NCBI RefSeq assembly: GCF_003626695.1
Contig: NZ_RBAH01000001.1
Location: 372,001 to 436,000, forward strand
Direction: 5' to 3'
DNA: 64,000 nt
Source of the DNA: Paenibacillus ginsengarvi
Lineage (GTDB): Bacteria; Bacillota; Bacilli; Paenibacillales; NBRC-103111
Position numbers and translations under genes: made by a program. Positions 24,597 through 31,894 of the stretch are shown here, piece by piece. Under the pieces are notes generated by a model that searched no databases, was not told where the DNA came from, and saw only the letters and a list, made by a program, of their open reading frames with translations. Each line of letters begins with the position of its first letter. Within the stretch, counting starts at the first letter, position 1.

Positions 24597-24644
24597 GGCA
24601 ACGCCGTCATCGATCCGACCGAACCACCCAGGCCGATAAGGGGG
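24597..24644 (+). repeat. Dispersed GACCGAA repeat, copy D
   Basis: Plus-strand copy, CGTCATCGATCCGACCGAA then CCCAGGC, preceded by ATTTTGCG. It is the inverted partner of copy C. Confidence 0.55.
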
Positions 24645-24655
24645 CTGTTACTCTT

Positions 24656-24838
24656 TTACCCCTGTATCTGTTCCATCTCGTAGTTTCGTCGAGCAATGCA
24701 AAATTTTCTTTCTGTGTTAATGTCGACCACATTGTAAAACATGCCGGTATCATCATTTCGAATTAGATCAAAAAGATTTGGCTTATAAGATAGGCTCATT
24801 ATGAGATTGTTTTTTGTATCATACATTCGGTAGGGCAT
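24656..24838 (-). CDS. Hypothetical small phage protein
   Basis: A 60-residue protein (MPYRMYDTKNNLIMSLSYKP...). The ATG at 24838 follows AAAGGAGAAGAGG, itself part of a 19-bp direct repeat. Codon pattern is ordinary. No family recognised. Confidence 0.6.
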   Translation of the reverse strand: MPYRMYDTKNNLIMSLSYKPNLFDLIRNDDTGMFYNVVDINTERKFCIARRNYEMEQIQG

Positions 24839-24856
24839 ATATCCTCTTCTCCTTTA
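24838..24856. repeat. 19-bp direct repeat, left copy
   Basis: TATATCCTCTTCTCCTTTA, identical to 25,126-25,144. On the minus strand it is the ribosome site of the gene at 24,656. The two copies flank the plus-strand gene 24,903-25,121. Confidence 0.75.
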
Positions 24857-24902
24857 CCAAAATGAAAAATACGTTTACTATAACCTGAGGAGGTGCTTTT
24901 TC

Positions 24903-25121
24903 TTGGACTTTATCCGATATGACAAGAAAACAAATGTTTATAGCCCGTTAGTCCAGCAATATTTGAACTACTGTAAGTCTCACCCTGAGGAAAACGACAA
25001 ACCAGGTGATATTTACGATCGCTTTTACTCATTTTTGACTGATCTTCTCGGGATGGATGAGCGGGAAGCTCTAGAAGAAACAGCATACTGGATGAATCAG
25101 GTTTGTGATCTGATGGATTAG
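24903..25121 (+). CDS. Plus-strand accessory protein inside direct repeats
   Basis: A 72-residue acidic helical protein (MDFIRYDKKTNVYSPLVQQY... ending NQVCDLMD) read against the early operon. The start is TTG at 24903 after GAGGAGGTG at 8 bases. It is bounded by exact 19-bp direct repeats and AT-rich upstream DNA, suggesting an inserted cassette. No family recognised. Confidence 0.62.
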   Translation: MDFIRYDKKTNVYSPLVQQYLNYCKSHPEENDKPGDIYDRFYSFLTDLLGMDEREALEETAYWMNQVCDLMD

Positions 25122-25125
25122 AGGG

Positions 25126-25144
25126 TATATCCTCTTCTCCTTTA
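25126..25144. repeat. 19-bp direct repeat, right copy
   Basis: TATATCCTCTTCTCCTTTA, exact copy of 24,838-24,856. Here the AAAGGAG on the minus strand serves no gene start, as expected of a duplication made by an insertion. Confidence 0.75.
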
Positions 25145-25148
25145 TCTC

Positions 25149-25325
25149 CTATTGGGCCTTATACTGCTCACAATCCGAAATACTCATAGCCGGTGTCCAG
25201 CAAGAAACGGAACATTTATGTATCCGGCAAATTTGCTCCCGGTAATATTCCATTCCGTTGATCGAATCCGAATCCACGAATGAGTGCTGACAATTATCGC
25301 AAAGGTGTATCGGCTTATCCTTCAT
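25149..25325 (-). CDS. Small zinc-finger-like protein
   Basis: A 58-residue Cys/His protein (MKDKPIHLCDNCQHSFV... RIHKCSVSCW... DCEQYKAQ). ATG 25325 overlaps the preceding stop (ATGA), so translation is coupled; the longer frame to 25367 is rejected. Confidence 0.65.
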   Translation of the reverse strand: MKDKPIHLCDNCQHSFVDSDSINGMEYYREQICRIHKCSVSCWTPAMSISDCEQYKAQ

Positions 25326-25666
25326 GGGGTCTGCTCCAATCCGGCGAGACGTTTCATGATCAACCATTCATCAAGTGGAGGCGTAAATGGATTATCTGTT
25401 TCTGCACGATGAGCAAATGCAAGATGGCAGCTTGCCTTATATCGCTCCATCGACCATTTGTAATCCATGATCTTGCGTACTACTTCCTCTGGAGATTCCT
25501 TGACGACATTCGTATCATCTCCGCTTGCAACTACAGTCACCGTAACCTTTTCGCCAACTTTATATGGATCAACTGAAGGCGTATTATATTCGGATTGGGT
25601 TACAGACGTTAAGTTCTCTGGAGAAATGTACAATGCTTTCCCTACGCTATCGGTCAATTTAATCAT
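25322..25666 (-). CDS. Hypothetical phage protein
   Basis: A 114-residue protein. The first ~50 residues (IKLTDSVGKALYISPENLTSV) resemble a small beta-fold as in FlbD-like proteins; the rest is helical. Four-base overlaps with both neighbours show that it belongs to the coupled operon. Function unknown. Confidence 0.6.
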   Translation of the reverse strand: MIKLTDSVGKALYISPENLTSVTQSEYNTPSVDPYKVGEKVTVTVVASGDDTNVVKESPEEVVRKIMDYKWSMERYKASCHLAFAHRAETDNPFTPPLDEWLIMKRLAGLEQTP

Positions 25667-25914
25667 TTCCCTTGTTCCTCCCTCGGGGATTCCTTTATGG
25701 ACTGTAGGGCTTTACGAGCTATCAACATTTCATCCGTCGCCGATCCGTCTACTAATTCCATTGTGGCGATTTTCTTCAGCGCTTTCGTCAGCGTGTTTAC
25801 CTGTTGTTTAAGGGTTTTTACTTCCGTTTTTAGCGCACATATCTCGCACACCAGCATTTTCCCGTGCTCACACCAAGAGATGAGCTTTTCTTCCGTCAAG
25901 TTGGTTCCGGTCAT
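25663..25914 (-). CDS. Hypothetical coiled-coil phage protein
   Basis: An 83-residue protein with CEHG...CEIC near the N-terminus, a possible zinc site, followed by a coiled coil (KTEVKTLKQQVNTLTKALKK). It overlaps both neighbours by four bases. Confidence 0.6.
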   Translation of the reverse strand: MTGTNLTEEKLISWCEHGKMLVCEICALKTEVKTLKQQVNTLTKALKKIATMELVDGSATDEMLIARKALQSIKESPREEQGK

Positions 25915-26354
25915 GTCCTTTCCTCCCCTACTCTGCGCATCCGATCAGCCAGCATCATGGCATAATTGGCGATGTCAGCAAGCGTATTGATGAATCCTTC
26001 CGGCGTGTCTCCGCTGCCATTTAAACCGACATATCGTCTGCATTTCCTGTCCATCTGTTCAGATAAAAAGTCCATGGAGCAATTCTCCGGGCCCCATCCG
26101 CCCTTGTAGTCATTTTCCAACAATCGAGATTCCATCAGACCTGCAAACCATCTTACAGGTTCCCTTTCCTGCTGTATGGATTGGATACGATTCAATTCCT
26201 CAAGCAGCTCATTATGCGAATTGATGACATCGAATATGTCGTTTCGCAGATGCGCCTCGTCTCCGCGCGAACAATCGGCCTTATGCCAGATATCCTCAAT
26301 TTGTTGACTGTCCAAATTTGCGGTATTTCCGAATGGTTCATTTACTGGTTCCAT
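25911..26354 (-). CDS. Helical phage protein, MazG-like C-terminus
   Basis: A 147-residue protein. The segment WFAGLMESRLLENDYKGGW occurs in many phage accessory proteins, and the C-terminus (NTLADIANYAMMLADRM) has the helical D-x-x-N-type pattern of MazG-like nucleotide pyrophosphohydrolases. A full set of metal-binding acidic residues was not identified, so activity is uncertain. Confidence 0.55.
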   Translation of the reverse strand: MEPVNEPFGNTANLDSQQIEDIWHKADCSRGDEAHLRNDIFDVINSHNELLEELNRIQSIQQEREPVRWFAGLMESRLLENDYKGGWGPENCSMDFLSEQMDRKCRRYVGLNGSGDTPEGFINTLADIANYAMMLADRMRRVGEERT

Positions 26355-26556
26355 CTGTATCCTCCGGCAAATTGATTTTCGCCCAATGGGTAATTTCCGA
26401 ATTAATCATGTAGCGCCCGTCATACCAGTTATATCCCGAGCGATGTGGATTTTTGGTGTGTGCAGCTACCCATACTTGTTGTCCATCCGTGGCGAGGTGA
26501 TTAACGTGAGATTCGATTTCTCGGCTATAGGGGTCGTATTTGATCCAATCTATCAT
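26338..26556 (-). CDS. Small phage protein, DUF551-like
   Basis: A 72-residue Trp-rich protein (MIDWIKYDPYSREIESHVNH... WAKINLPED). It shares the MIDW start and W-x-x-INLP end with the protein at 22,467. ATG 26556 has GGGGAGG upstream; the frame to 26577 is not used. Confidence 0.65.
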   Translation of the reverse strand: MIDWIKYDPYSREIESHVNHLATDGQQVWVAAHTKNPHRSGYNWYDGRYMINSEITHWAKINLPEDTDGTSK

Positions 26557-26573
26557 GGTTGGGTATCCTCCCC

Positions 26574-26828
26574 TCAAACTGTTTCCACTAAGGCAACTTT
26601 AGTTGCTGCTGAGTTTCCTAACAGATAATGCTTGATTCCAAAATACGGATTATAAGACCCGGACAATATTACTTCTCGTCCTGGTGTGATCTTGATGAAC
26701 TTGTGCATGTGAATCTGTTTTTTGGTATTACGAAAAATCGGGCTCGTTTTTGACCAGCAAATCAAGAGAATATCTCCCTTTTTAAGTCTATTTATCTGTT
26801 CCCACTTCGTTATTTCAGTGTATTTCAT
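26574..26828 (-). CDS. Hypothetical small phage protein
   Basis: An 84-residue beta-rich protein (MKYTEITKWEQINRLKKGDIL...) with basic residues throughout. It overlaps the upstream gene by four bases. No family recognised. Confidence 0.58.
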   Translation of the reverse strand: MKYTEITKWEQINRLKKGDILLICWSKTSPIFRNTKKQIHMHKFIKITPGREVILSGSYNPYFGIKHYLLGNSAATKVALVETV

Positions 26829-27109
26829 GAGGTGGTATCCTCCCCTTGTAGAGCCTCCGCAAAGTCTCTGTTAACCATTATTTTTCCTGCACCATTGCAC
26901 AACTGGCATACTTCTTGTTCTGGCAATCCTGTACGCTCGTATGAAACAGTAAATCCTTTCTCACAGTCATAACATGCGATTTCCACTTCACCTTGCAGAG
27001 CCTCCACTGGTTCTATTTCACACTGCCACATTTCAGGATCGAGGCTACACCATCGCTTTTCTGGGCAGTCTTTGCAGATTTCTGGCATTTCCTCTCTAAT
27101 CTGTCCCAT
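26825..27109 (-). CDS. Zinc-ribbon phage protein
   Basis: A 94-residue protein with C-x2-C pairs at CKDC and CYDC and CQLCNGAG near the C-terminus (a DnaJ-type CxxCxGxG knuckle). ATG 27109 has GGGAG upstream and overlaps the end of the ABA-sandwich gene; the frame to 27226 is rejected. Confidence 0.65.
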   Translation of the reverse strand: MGQIREEMPEICKDCPEKRWCSLDPEMWQCEIEPVEALQGEVEIACYDCEKGFTVSYERTGLPEQEVCQLCNGAGKIMVNRDFAEALQGEDTTS

Positions 27110-27419
27110 CGTATTCACTCCCTTGTAGAGCCTTAATAGCTGCCAACGTAGCGATATATGGTAGCTCTGTGCCGACCTCTTCCGAGTATCCTTCATGCTC
27201 TCGTTGCAAAAATGCAAACGATACATCTCCTCTGTAAGACTCGATCCGATAGTCCCATCCCCGTCGTTGCATCTCCTCTACTACGAGACGCATTCCTTCC
27301 CACGACGTGGAGTATGCCGGTAGAAACTCTCGCGACAGTTCGAGTCCTGATTTATTGAAAACTACTTCGCCGCAAATCCGATCCAATTCCGGTCCCGGCT
27401 TCATATCGTCTATCCTCAT
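27096..27419 (-). CDS. Phage ABA-sandwich domain protein
   Basis: A 107-residue protein with the pattern of the small phage ABA-sandwich family: an N-terminal LDRICGEVVF, then PAYSTSWEGMRLVVEEM, and a C-terminal ATLAAIKAL helix. The function of the family is unknown. It overlaps both neighbours. Confidence 0.72.
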   Translation of the reverse strand: MRIDDMKPGPELDRICGEVVFNKSGLELSREFLPAYSTSWEGMRLVVEEMQRRGWDYRIESYRGDVSFAFLQREHEGYSEEVGTELPYIATLAAIKALQGSEYDGTD

Positions 27420-27913
27420 GTTCTACCTCCTAATAGATCAGGATGTTCGTGGATATTGCCGATGACTTCGTACTCTTTGTTTGCATTTAGGGCTTTCACC
27501 AGCGAATTCGTCACAACCTTTTGGCGATCAGTCCGTTTTCCATCTCCCCAAAAGTAACTGTCGTATCTCGTCACCTGTTCCGTATCGACGATATATGTCA
27601 TGAGTTTCCCATTCAGTGATGAGTCAAACACACCTTGCCGAATGTGCCCAACTATTTCGATTTCGCTGTATTCTGCAAAGGTGTCATATCCGCGACGATT
27701 GTATCTAACCTTCGTGCCTGTTTGTTCACGTGACATATATTTCACTATGTCGCCTTCGAATATTTCCTTGCCATTCCGATCCCTTAGGCCGGTATATTGC
27801 ATCAGTTCAACGTATGGTGATTCAATGCAAACCTTTAACCAATTCTTATCTAAAAAGTCGTAACTCATTTCTTTTGTTTCTGTATCCCATGCTCGGAATC
27901 GAATATCCCTCAT
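27416..27913 (-). CDS. YopX family protein
   Basis: A 165-residue protein with the clear YopX signature: IRFRAWDTETKEM, LMQYTGLRDRNGKEIFEGDIV and C-terminal YEVIGNIHEHPDLL. YopX proteins occur in many Firmicute phages (SPbeta type); function unknown. ATG 27913 is 7-8 bases from AAGGAG. Confidence 0.9.
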   Translation of the reverse strand: MRDIRFRAWDTETKEMSYDFLDKNWLKVCIESPYVELMQYTGLRDRNGKEIFEGDIVKYMSREQTGTKVRYNRRGYDTFAEYSEIEIVGHIRQGVFDSSLNGKLMTYIVDTEQVTRYDSYFWGDGKRTDRQKVVTNSLVKALNANKEYEVIGNIHEHPDLLGGRT

Positions 27914-27938
27914 GCTCCTTTTACTCCTTCCCTATCCC

Positions 27939-27981
27939 TGATTCGGCCCCCGATGCGCTAGGTATTTCGGTCGATACGGAG
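27939..27981 (-). repeat. Dispersed GACCGAA repeat, copy B
   Basis: Minus-strand copy: TATCGACCGAAATACCTAGC, then GGGGGCCGAATC. It follows the gene at 27,991 and forms an inverted pair with copy E. Confidence 0.55.
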
Positions 27982-27990
27982 GCCTCCGGC

Positions 27991-28257
27991 CTAATTCACT
28001 ACTATTACCTGTGATTTCCGAGGGGCGTAATAGTCCGAAATATTACTTCTCCCCCCACGTGGCACTTCGACTAGCACTCGATCCAGTTCGCTAAGTGATT
28101 GGAATTTCACACGGTTGGAAGGATATTTCACGTCAAACTTTTGCAAAATGTTGCGTGCATCCTCTTCTGGTTTGATGAATCCAACAATCTCTCCTGTTTT
28201 CTCTTTCCAAACTCCTGCAGCTTGAGATTTCCAGGTAACTACATCGCCTATTTTCAT
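27991..28257 (-). CDS. KOW-like small protein between inverted repeats
   Basis: An 88-residue beta-rich protein beginning MKIGDVVTWKSQAAGVWKEK, like SH3/KOW-type barrels. ATG 28257 has AAAGGAG upstream. Repeat copies E and B bracket it in opposite orientation, as for the gene at 24,360. Function unknown. Confidence 0.6.
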   Translation of the reverse strand: MKIGDVVTWKSQAAGVWKEKTGEIVGFIKPEEDARNILQKFDVKYPSNRVKFQSLSELDRVLVEVPRGGRSNISDYYAPRKSQVIVVN

Positions 28258-28284
28258 ATGAATTGCTCCTTTGAATTTGATTTT

Positions 28285-28333
28285 GCGCGTAGCGCCATCG
28301 GCCCGACCGAAATACTTAGGCGCAGCCGGTAGC
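28285..28333 (+). repeat. Dispersed GACCGAA repeat, copy E
   Basis: Plus-strand copy: GCCATCGGCCCGACCGAAAT, then ACTTAGGCGC, preceded by ATTTTGCG as in copy D. Its reverse complement shares TATTTCGGTCG with copy B. Confidence 0.55.
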
Positions 28334-28389
28334 CGTATCAGAGGGTATCAGGGGATTAAGAAGGGGAATCCTATATTCCCCTATCCCCT

Positions 28390-28620
28390 CTATATCCCGA
28401 GTTCGTATTTTCCACATGCAGGCCAGTAATAGTTGTGATCGGTGCTTTTCCCCGTTGTTCCTCGCAGCCCGCATTTGTAATAGCGATTGGCGTACTGCTT
28501 GCAGCCGAAGTGAGCGCAAGTCCGGCACTTTGCCCCTTCGGGACCTTCACCGTATACGGTTATCATAGGATTCGGGATCGGCTTGAATGTTTGCACATCA
28601 CCAGACCCGAAAAGTTCCAT
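28390..28620 (-). CDS. Cys-rich phage protein
   Basis: A 76-residue protein with CRTCAHFGCKQY, YKCGLRG and ACGKYE, a four-cysteine cluster typical of small phage metal-binding proteins. The overlapping frame 28,316-28,528 is a shadow. A GGGGAAT/ATTCCCC hairpin (28,363-28,382) lies just after the stop. Confidence 0.68.
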   Translation of the reverse strand: MELFGSGDVQTFKPIPNPMITVYGEGPEGAKCRTCAHFGCKQYANRYYKCGLRGTTGKSTDHNYYWPACGKYELGI

Positions 28621-28645
28621 CTGCTGTCCGTTCAGCTAGATCACC

Positions 28646-29155
28646 TCAATCCTCTTCGATGTAGTTGCCATTCTCGTCGATGTATTCAGGGAAATAACCG
28701 CTAACATTGCTGCATACCCATACCCTTGCTTCAGGCGTACCTTCTAGAGGGAGGCTATACGAAGTCGTTTTCCCAGGCATGTATTCGAAATGACCGAAAT
28801 TATATCCCATATCTTCATCTGCATACTTAATGTCGAAGGTGAAGTCACTGAATTTTTCATGTAATGATTCAAAAATAGGGAATGGCGCTGACCAAGCCGT
28901 ATCGAAACGAATCACATTTTCATTAACCGAAATTTCGTAGGCATTCCATTTCGTTCCCCAGTGTTCGAGGCTCCAGTTGTACCATGGGGGACTGATTCCT
29001 GGTGTATCGAACGATGCGATGATTTCTTGCGGCATAGGTATGAGCTTGTTGAAATCAAATTCCCTTTCATCACTTTTAACAAAATCAATTACCTCTTGAG
29101 CCGTCCGTCCTTCTGATGCTTGAATAGTGATGATATTCGTTATGTGGTTTGGCAT
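28646..29155 (-). CDS. YubB/DUF1281-like ferredoxin-fold protein
   Basis: A 169-residue protein (MPNHITNIITIQ... FDFNKLIPMP... WYNWSLEHWGTKWNAY... FDTAWSAPFPIF). The M-P-N-x-x-x-N, F-x-x-x-x-P-M-P and W-G-T-K-W-N patterns match DUF1281/YubB-type proteins of plasmids and phages, of unknown function. ATG 29155 has AAGGGAG upstream; the longer frame to 29263 is rejected. Confidence 0.78.
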   Translation of the reverse strand: MPNHITNIITIQASEGRTAQEVIDFVKSDEREFDFNKLIPMPQEIIASFDTPGISPPWYNWSLEHWGTKWNAYEISVNENVIRFDTAWSAPFPIFESLHEKFSDFTFDIKYADEDMGYNFGHFEYMPGKTTSYSLPLEGTPEARVWVCSNVSGYFPEYIDENGNYIEED

Positions 29156-29189
29156 TTCGTCACTTCTCCCTTTGTGTTTGATTTTGCAA

Positions 29190-29789
29190 TTAGTCTTTAA
29201 ACCAGCCATATCCCTTATCATCAAGAACATGCGTTCCCATACAATCGCGCAAGAGGCCAGCAAGCGTGGCTAAATCACGCTCATTTATACTGACGATGTA
29301 TTGTAACTCCTTCTTCTTCAACCGCCTGCCTGCGGCCGCTGTGAGCAGCGACACAACCGGCTCCACTCGTTCGCTCTGCTGCCGTTTTACTTCCTCCTCG
29401 GCCTGCTCAGCAGCCTGCTTGCGATTGTACTCTTCCCAATCTTGTTCGTCGTACCAGAAGCGCTCTCCGTAGCGCTGACGGTATATGTCTATCCAGTGTT
29501 GCAGCTCTTCCGGGCTCGTTTGTATCCGATCGTGACAGGGCCAGCAGAGCCGCAATCCGTTTTGTTTGACGCCTCTTCCCTTTCTGCCGCGCGGCCATAC
29601 ATGGTGCGTTGTTGTATCCTGCGCCGATCGGCAGCTTTGGCATTGCCCCTTTGCTTCCTCGATCAGTTCAGTGATTACCTTGCGTGGGAACTCTCCACGG
29701 TCGGCGCTGGATGGCCGGTCCTGATGATGGTCGAGTATTCCCTGCCGCCAGGGTGCTACTTCTTTCTTTCGTTTCTTCGCGAAAGCCAT
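29190..29789 (-). CDS. HNH endonuclease family protein
   Basis: A 199-residue protein. Zinc ligands C50-x2-C53 and C82-x2-C85 frame an HNH core with H62-H63, N77 and H86 (THHVWPRGRK... NGLRLCWPCHDRI). The C-terminal half is helical and charged. It lies in the replication module and may assist recombination or act as a free-standing endonuclease. It shares one base with the dUTPase stop. Confidence 0.8.
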   Translation of the reverse strand: MAFAKKRKKEVAPWRQGILDHHQDRPSSADRGEFPRKVITELIEEAKGQCQSCRSAQDTTTHHVWPRGRKGRGVKQNGLRLCWPCHDRIQTSPEELQHWIDIYRQRYGERFWYDEQDWEEYNRKQAAEQAEEEVKRQQSERVEPVVSLLTAAAGRRLKKKELQYIVSINERDLATLAGLLRDCMGTHVLDDKGYGWFKD

Positions 29790-30562
29790 TAATAGCCGTT
29801 TGTCTGCCTATCGTGATTGGTTTTGTTCTTGGCGATATAAGCCTCTGCGATCTGGTCCCTTGTAAAGCCGAGCAATTTAGCAATAGTGAGAAGTACATCG
29901 GTGAGGCGATATAGCGATTTTTCTGCCATACTTGGTCGTTTCGTCGTTGTCGCCCAATAGATTTTCGAAGCCCAATCGAACGCATGAATGAATGCCTCCG
30001 TCAGCCCTGTAAGATCGCCGCTCAAGTCCTCATGCAAGTAGTTGGAGATGTTAAGATTCAGTTGCCGGTACAGCGAAAGATTGAAGTGCAGGCAATCGAC
30101 ATATTCTTCAAGCAGTGGATTCGTTTCCAAATATGCATCCCTGTCGGAATGGATTTTCTTCGTACGAGGTGACTGGTCATTGCTCCAATGCTTAAAGCCG
30201 CGCCATTCGTTCGCAAGCTCTCCAACCTCCACCTGAAGCGCGAGAACTGTATTTGGCAGCAGGTCGACACCTTCGAGCCCCTTTTCTTTGATGATCCGTA
30301 CATCAAGCTCTTTCTGCATTTCATACAGTTGCTTAAGTGTATATACTTCGCTCATTCTTGGTTTCTCTCCCTCAGTTTTATTCGCAGCTCGTATCAGTTT
30401 TTCTATATCAGCTATTTTCATGGTGCGGGGACTCTTCGGCCATTTTACACCTATGGATTTACCTATTTTTATAAGCGCTTCTCGTTTGGACATGACTAAA
30501 TGCCATTTGTTCGAATCATTCCGGCGCTCCATCTGGTCTAGCATTCCTTTTGTTTTCTTCAA
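29789..30562 (-). CDS. Dimeric dUTPase with N-terminal extension
   Basis: A 257-residue protein. Residues from about 80 onward form an all-alpha dimeric dUTPase/MazG-type domain: LQVEVGELANEWRGFKHW (metal-binding E-x-x-E) and LEEYVDCLHF (second acidic pair). It hydrolyses dUTP to dUMP, keeping uracil out of phage DNA. The start is TTG at 30562 behind AGGAGGTG; the ORF stays open further upstream through another gene, and an internal ATG at 30355 (GAGGGAG upstream) would give the dUTPase domain alone. The ~70-residue extension is unusual. Confidence 0.8.
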   Translation of the reverse strand: MKKTKGMLDQMERRNDSNKWHLVMSKREALIKIGKSIGVKWPKSPRTMKIADIEKLIRAANKTEGEKPRMSEVYTLKQLYEMQKELDVRIIKEKGLEGVDLLPNTVLALQVEVGELANEWRGFKHWSNDQSPRTKKIHSDRDAYLETNPLLEEYVDCLHFNLSLYRQLNLNISNYLHEDLSGDLTGLTEAFIHAFDWASKIYWATTTKRPSMAEKSLYRLTDVLLTIAKLLGFTRDQIAEAYIAKNKTNHDRQTNGY

Positions 30563-30686
30563 GGCTTGCACCTCCTGCACGACGCATGAGTTCGCATGTC
30601 GCATCGATCTTGTACTGCCATCCGCATTCTTGATCGTGATTGGCAATTTCGAGAAGTTGACTACGAGTTGCTTCTTTCCACTTCAC
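30516..30686 (-). CDS. Small overlapping phage protein
   Basis: A 56-residue protein in another frame: start GTG at 30686 behind AAGGAGCG, sharing GTGA with the RuvC gene's stop; it begins MKWKEATRSQLLEIANHDQE and ends RPDGAPE. It overlaps the dUTPase start by 47 bases, and its own sequence contains the dUTPase ribosome site. Both the coupled start and the protein-like composition support it. Function unknown. Confidence 0.65.
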   Translation of the reverse strand: MKWKEATRSQLLEIANHDQECGWQYKIDATCELMRRAGGASLEENKRNARPDGAPE

Positions 30687-31255
30687 CCAACTCGCTCCTT
30701 TTTGCCCTTCCTCAATTTCGGTTTGCCGGGATTTTTTAGGGCGTCGATGATTTCTTGTTGGAATGATGTCAGTTTGACCGGCTCATGCATTGCACGAGCG
30801 ATTTGGGCCAGTACATAAGCGTCACGTACGTTATCGCTTTTGTGCTCGAATCCCCAGCGCTTGAATATTTCGACGCTAAGTGAATCTTTTTTCATTGTCC
30901 CTTTGCCAGAAGCGAACTTTTTAAGTTCAGTAGGCGTCACATCAATGTACTCTGGTAAAGCATCCCGGAGCATCCAACCGATTCCGTACATTTGAGCAAC
31001 GAACTTACCCTTTGCCCCATATGCGAATGTTTCGATTGCAATGTTAATGCTATCGCCCCAATTCCCGGCGCCAAAAATGGACTCCTCCAGCTTTTCTACA
31101 ATCCAGTTAATCCTTTCAAGTTCTGCTGGAAGCCCTACTTCTTCAACCTTCGGGGCTTGCAGTTCAAATGCTTGGATTACATTACCGTCTTGATCTAGTT
31201 CTACTAGACCTGCCAGCGTAGATGGGTCGATCCCGATATACCGTCTCATAGTCAT
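30683..31255 (-). CDS. RuvC-like Holliday junction resolvase
   Basis: A 190-residue protein with the RNase H fold of RuvC: D10 in YIGIDPS, E75 in IAIETFAYG, and D141/D145 in KSDNVRDAYVLA. It cuts four-way junctions arising in phage replication and recombination. It is coupled to both neighbours by four-base overlaps. Confidence 0.88.
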   Translation of the reverse strand: MTMRRYIGIDPSTLAGLVELDQDGNVIQAFELQAPKVEEVGLPAELERINWIVEKLEESIFGAGNWGDSINIAIETFAYGAKGKFVAQMYGIGWMLRDALPEYIDVTPTELKKFASGKGTMKKDSLSVEIFKRWGFEHKSDNVRDAYVLAQIARAMHEPVKLTSFQQEIIDALKNPGKPKLRKGKKERVG

Positions 31256-31689
31256 CCATTCCTCTTTGCGTCACGATATGGCCACATTGCTGGATTCTTG
31301 CGTCGCTCGTTTCTTATCGTCTTTTTGACCATATCTGGCGATGTTTTGAATTGCCGGGCTATCCCGGTAAGCGATAGAGTTGATCCTGTATACAACTCAT
31401 GTAACCGCTGCCTATCAATCTTTCTTGGTTCGTTATTTTTAGGCCGTCCGCTATTATTTTCCCTAAAAATATCACCAGGATAGTTCCCAGTATTTTTCCC
31501 CCACCTTGGGATCAAGCCTTTTCTTCCTAAATCCATTATCAGCAGCGCTACTTCATCCGGGTCACGGTCAAGCTTCTTAGCGATGTCCAAACAATTCGAT
31601 CCATCCGCCCAAAGCTGTTTAAACACATTTATTTCGGTTTGTCGCCAGACAAACTCCATATCTTCACAAGCGATGTATATGTCTGACAT
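31252..31689 (-). CDS. Helix-turn-helix phage protein
   Basis: A 145-residue protein with two HTH-like regions: about residues 20-55 (VFKQLWADGSNCLDIAKKLD) and 95-125 (TLSLTGIARQFKTSPDMVKK). Between them is a flexible Asn/Gly-rich linker. It may regulate early genes or act as a homing-type DNA-binding protein; no nuclease motif is present. Confidence 0.62.
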   Translation of the reverse strand: MSDIYIACEDMEFVWRQTEINVFKQLWADGSNCLDIAKKLDRDPDEVALLIMDLGRKGLIPRWGKNTGNYPGDIFRENNSGRPKNNEPRKIDRQRLHELYTGSTLSLTGIARQFKTSPDMVKKTIRNERRKNPAMWPYRDAKRNG

Positions 31690-31693
31690 TTCA

Positions 31694-31894
31694 TCACCTC
31701 GTTATTGCTTTCTGGATATGCCACCCAATCGTTAGGCTTTGGCCGGGGTGATAATCCGGGTGATCTTCGGGCAGCTCTGGTATTGCGCATAGAGGACAAG
31801 GAGCGAAATTCAGCCCCTTGATGCCTCCTAGACTTGTTACAACAACCATCGATCCGTCGCATAGGATACACAATGTCTTTGCCCTCCTCCTCAC
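31694..31894 (-). CDS. Small zinc-ribbon protein
   Basis: A 66-residue protein with CILCDG and CPLC (about residues 9-36), a zinc knuckle, overlapping the end of the helicase-loader gene (ATGA). The competing frame 31,629-31,871 lacks these features and is rejected. Confidence 0.68.
   Translation of the reverse strand: MRRRAKTLCILCDGSMVVVTSLGGIKGLNFAPCPLCAIPELPEDHPDYHPGQSLTIGWHIQKAITR

Noticed and set aside
28316-28528. Minus-strand frame overlapping the Cys-rich gene
   Set aside because: Extends into repeat E and lacks a ribosome site; the 28,390-28,620 frame has the cysteine cluster.
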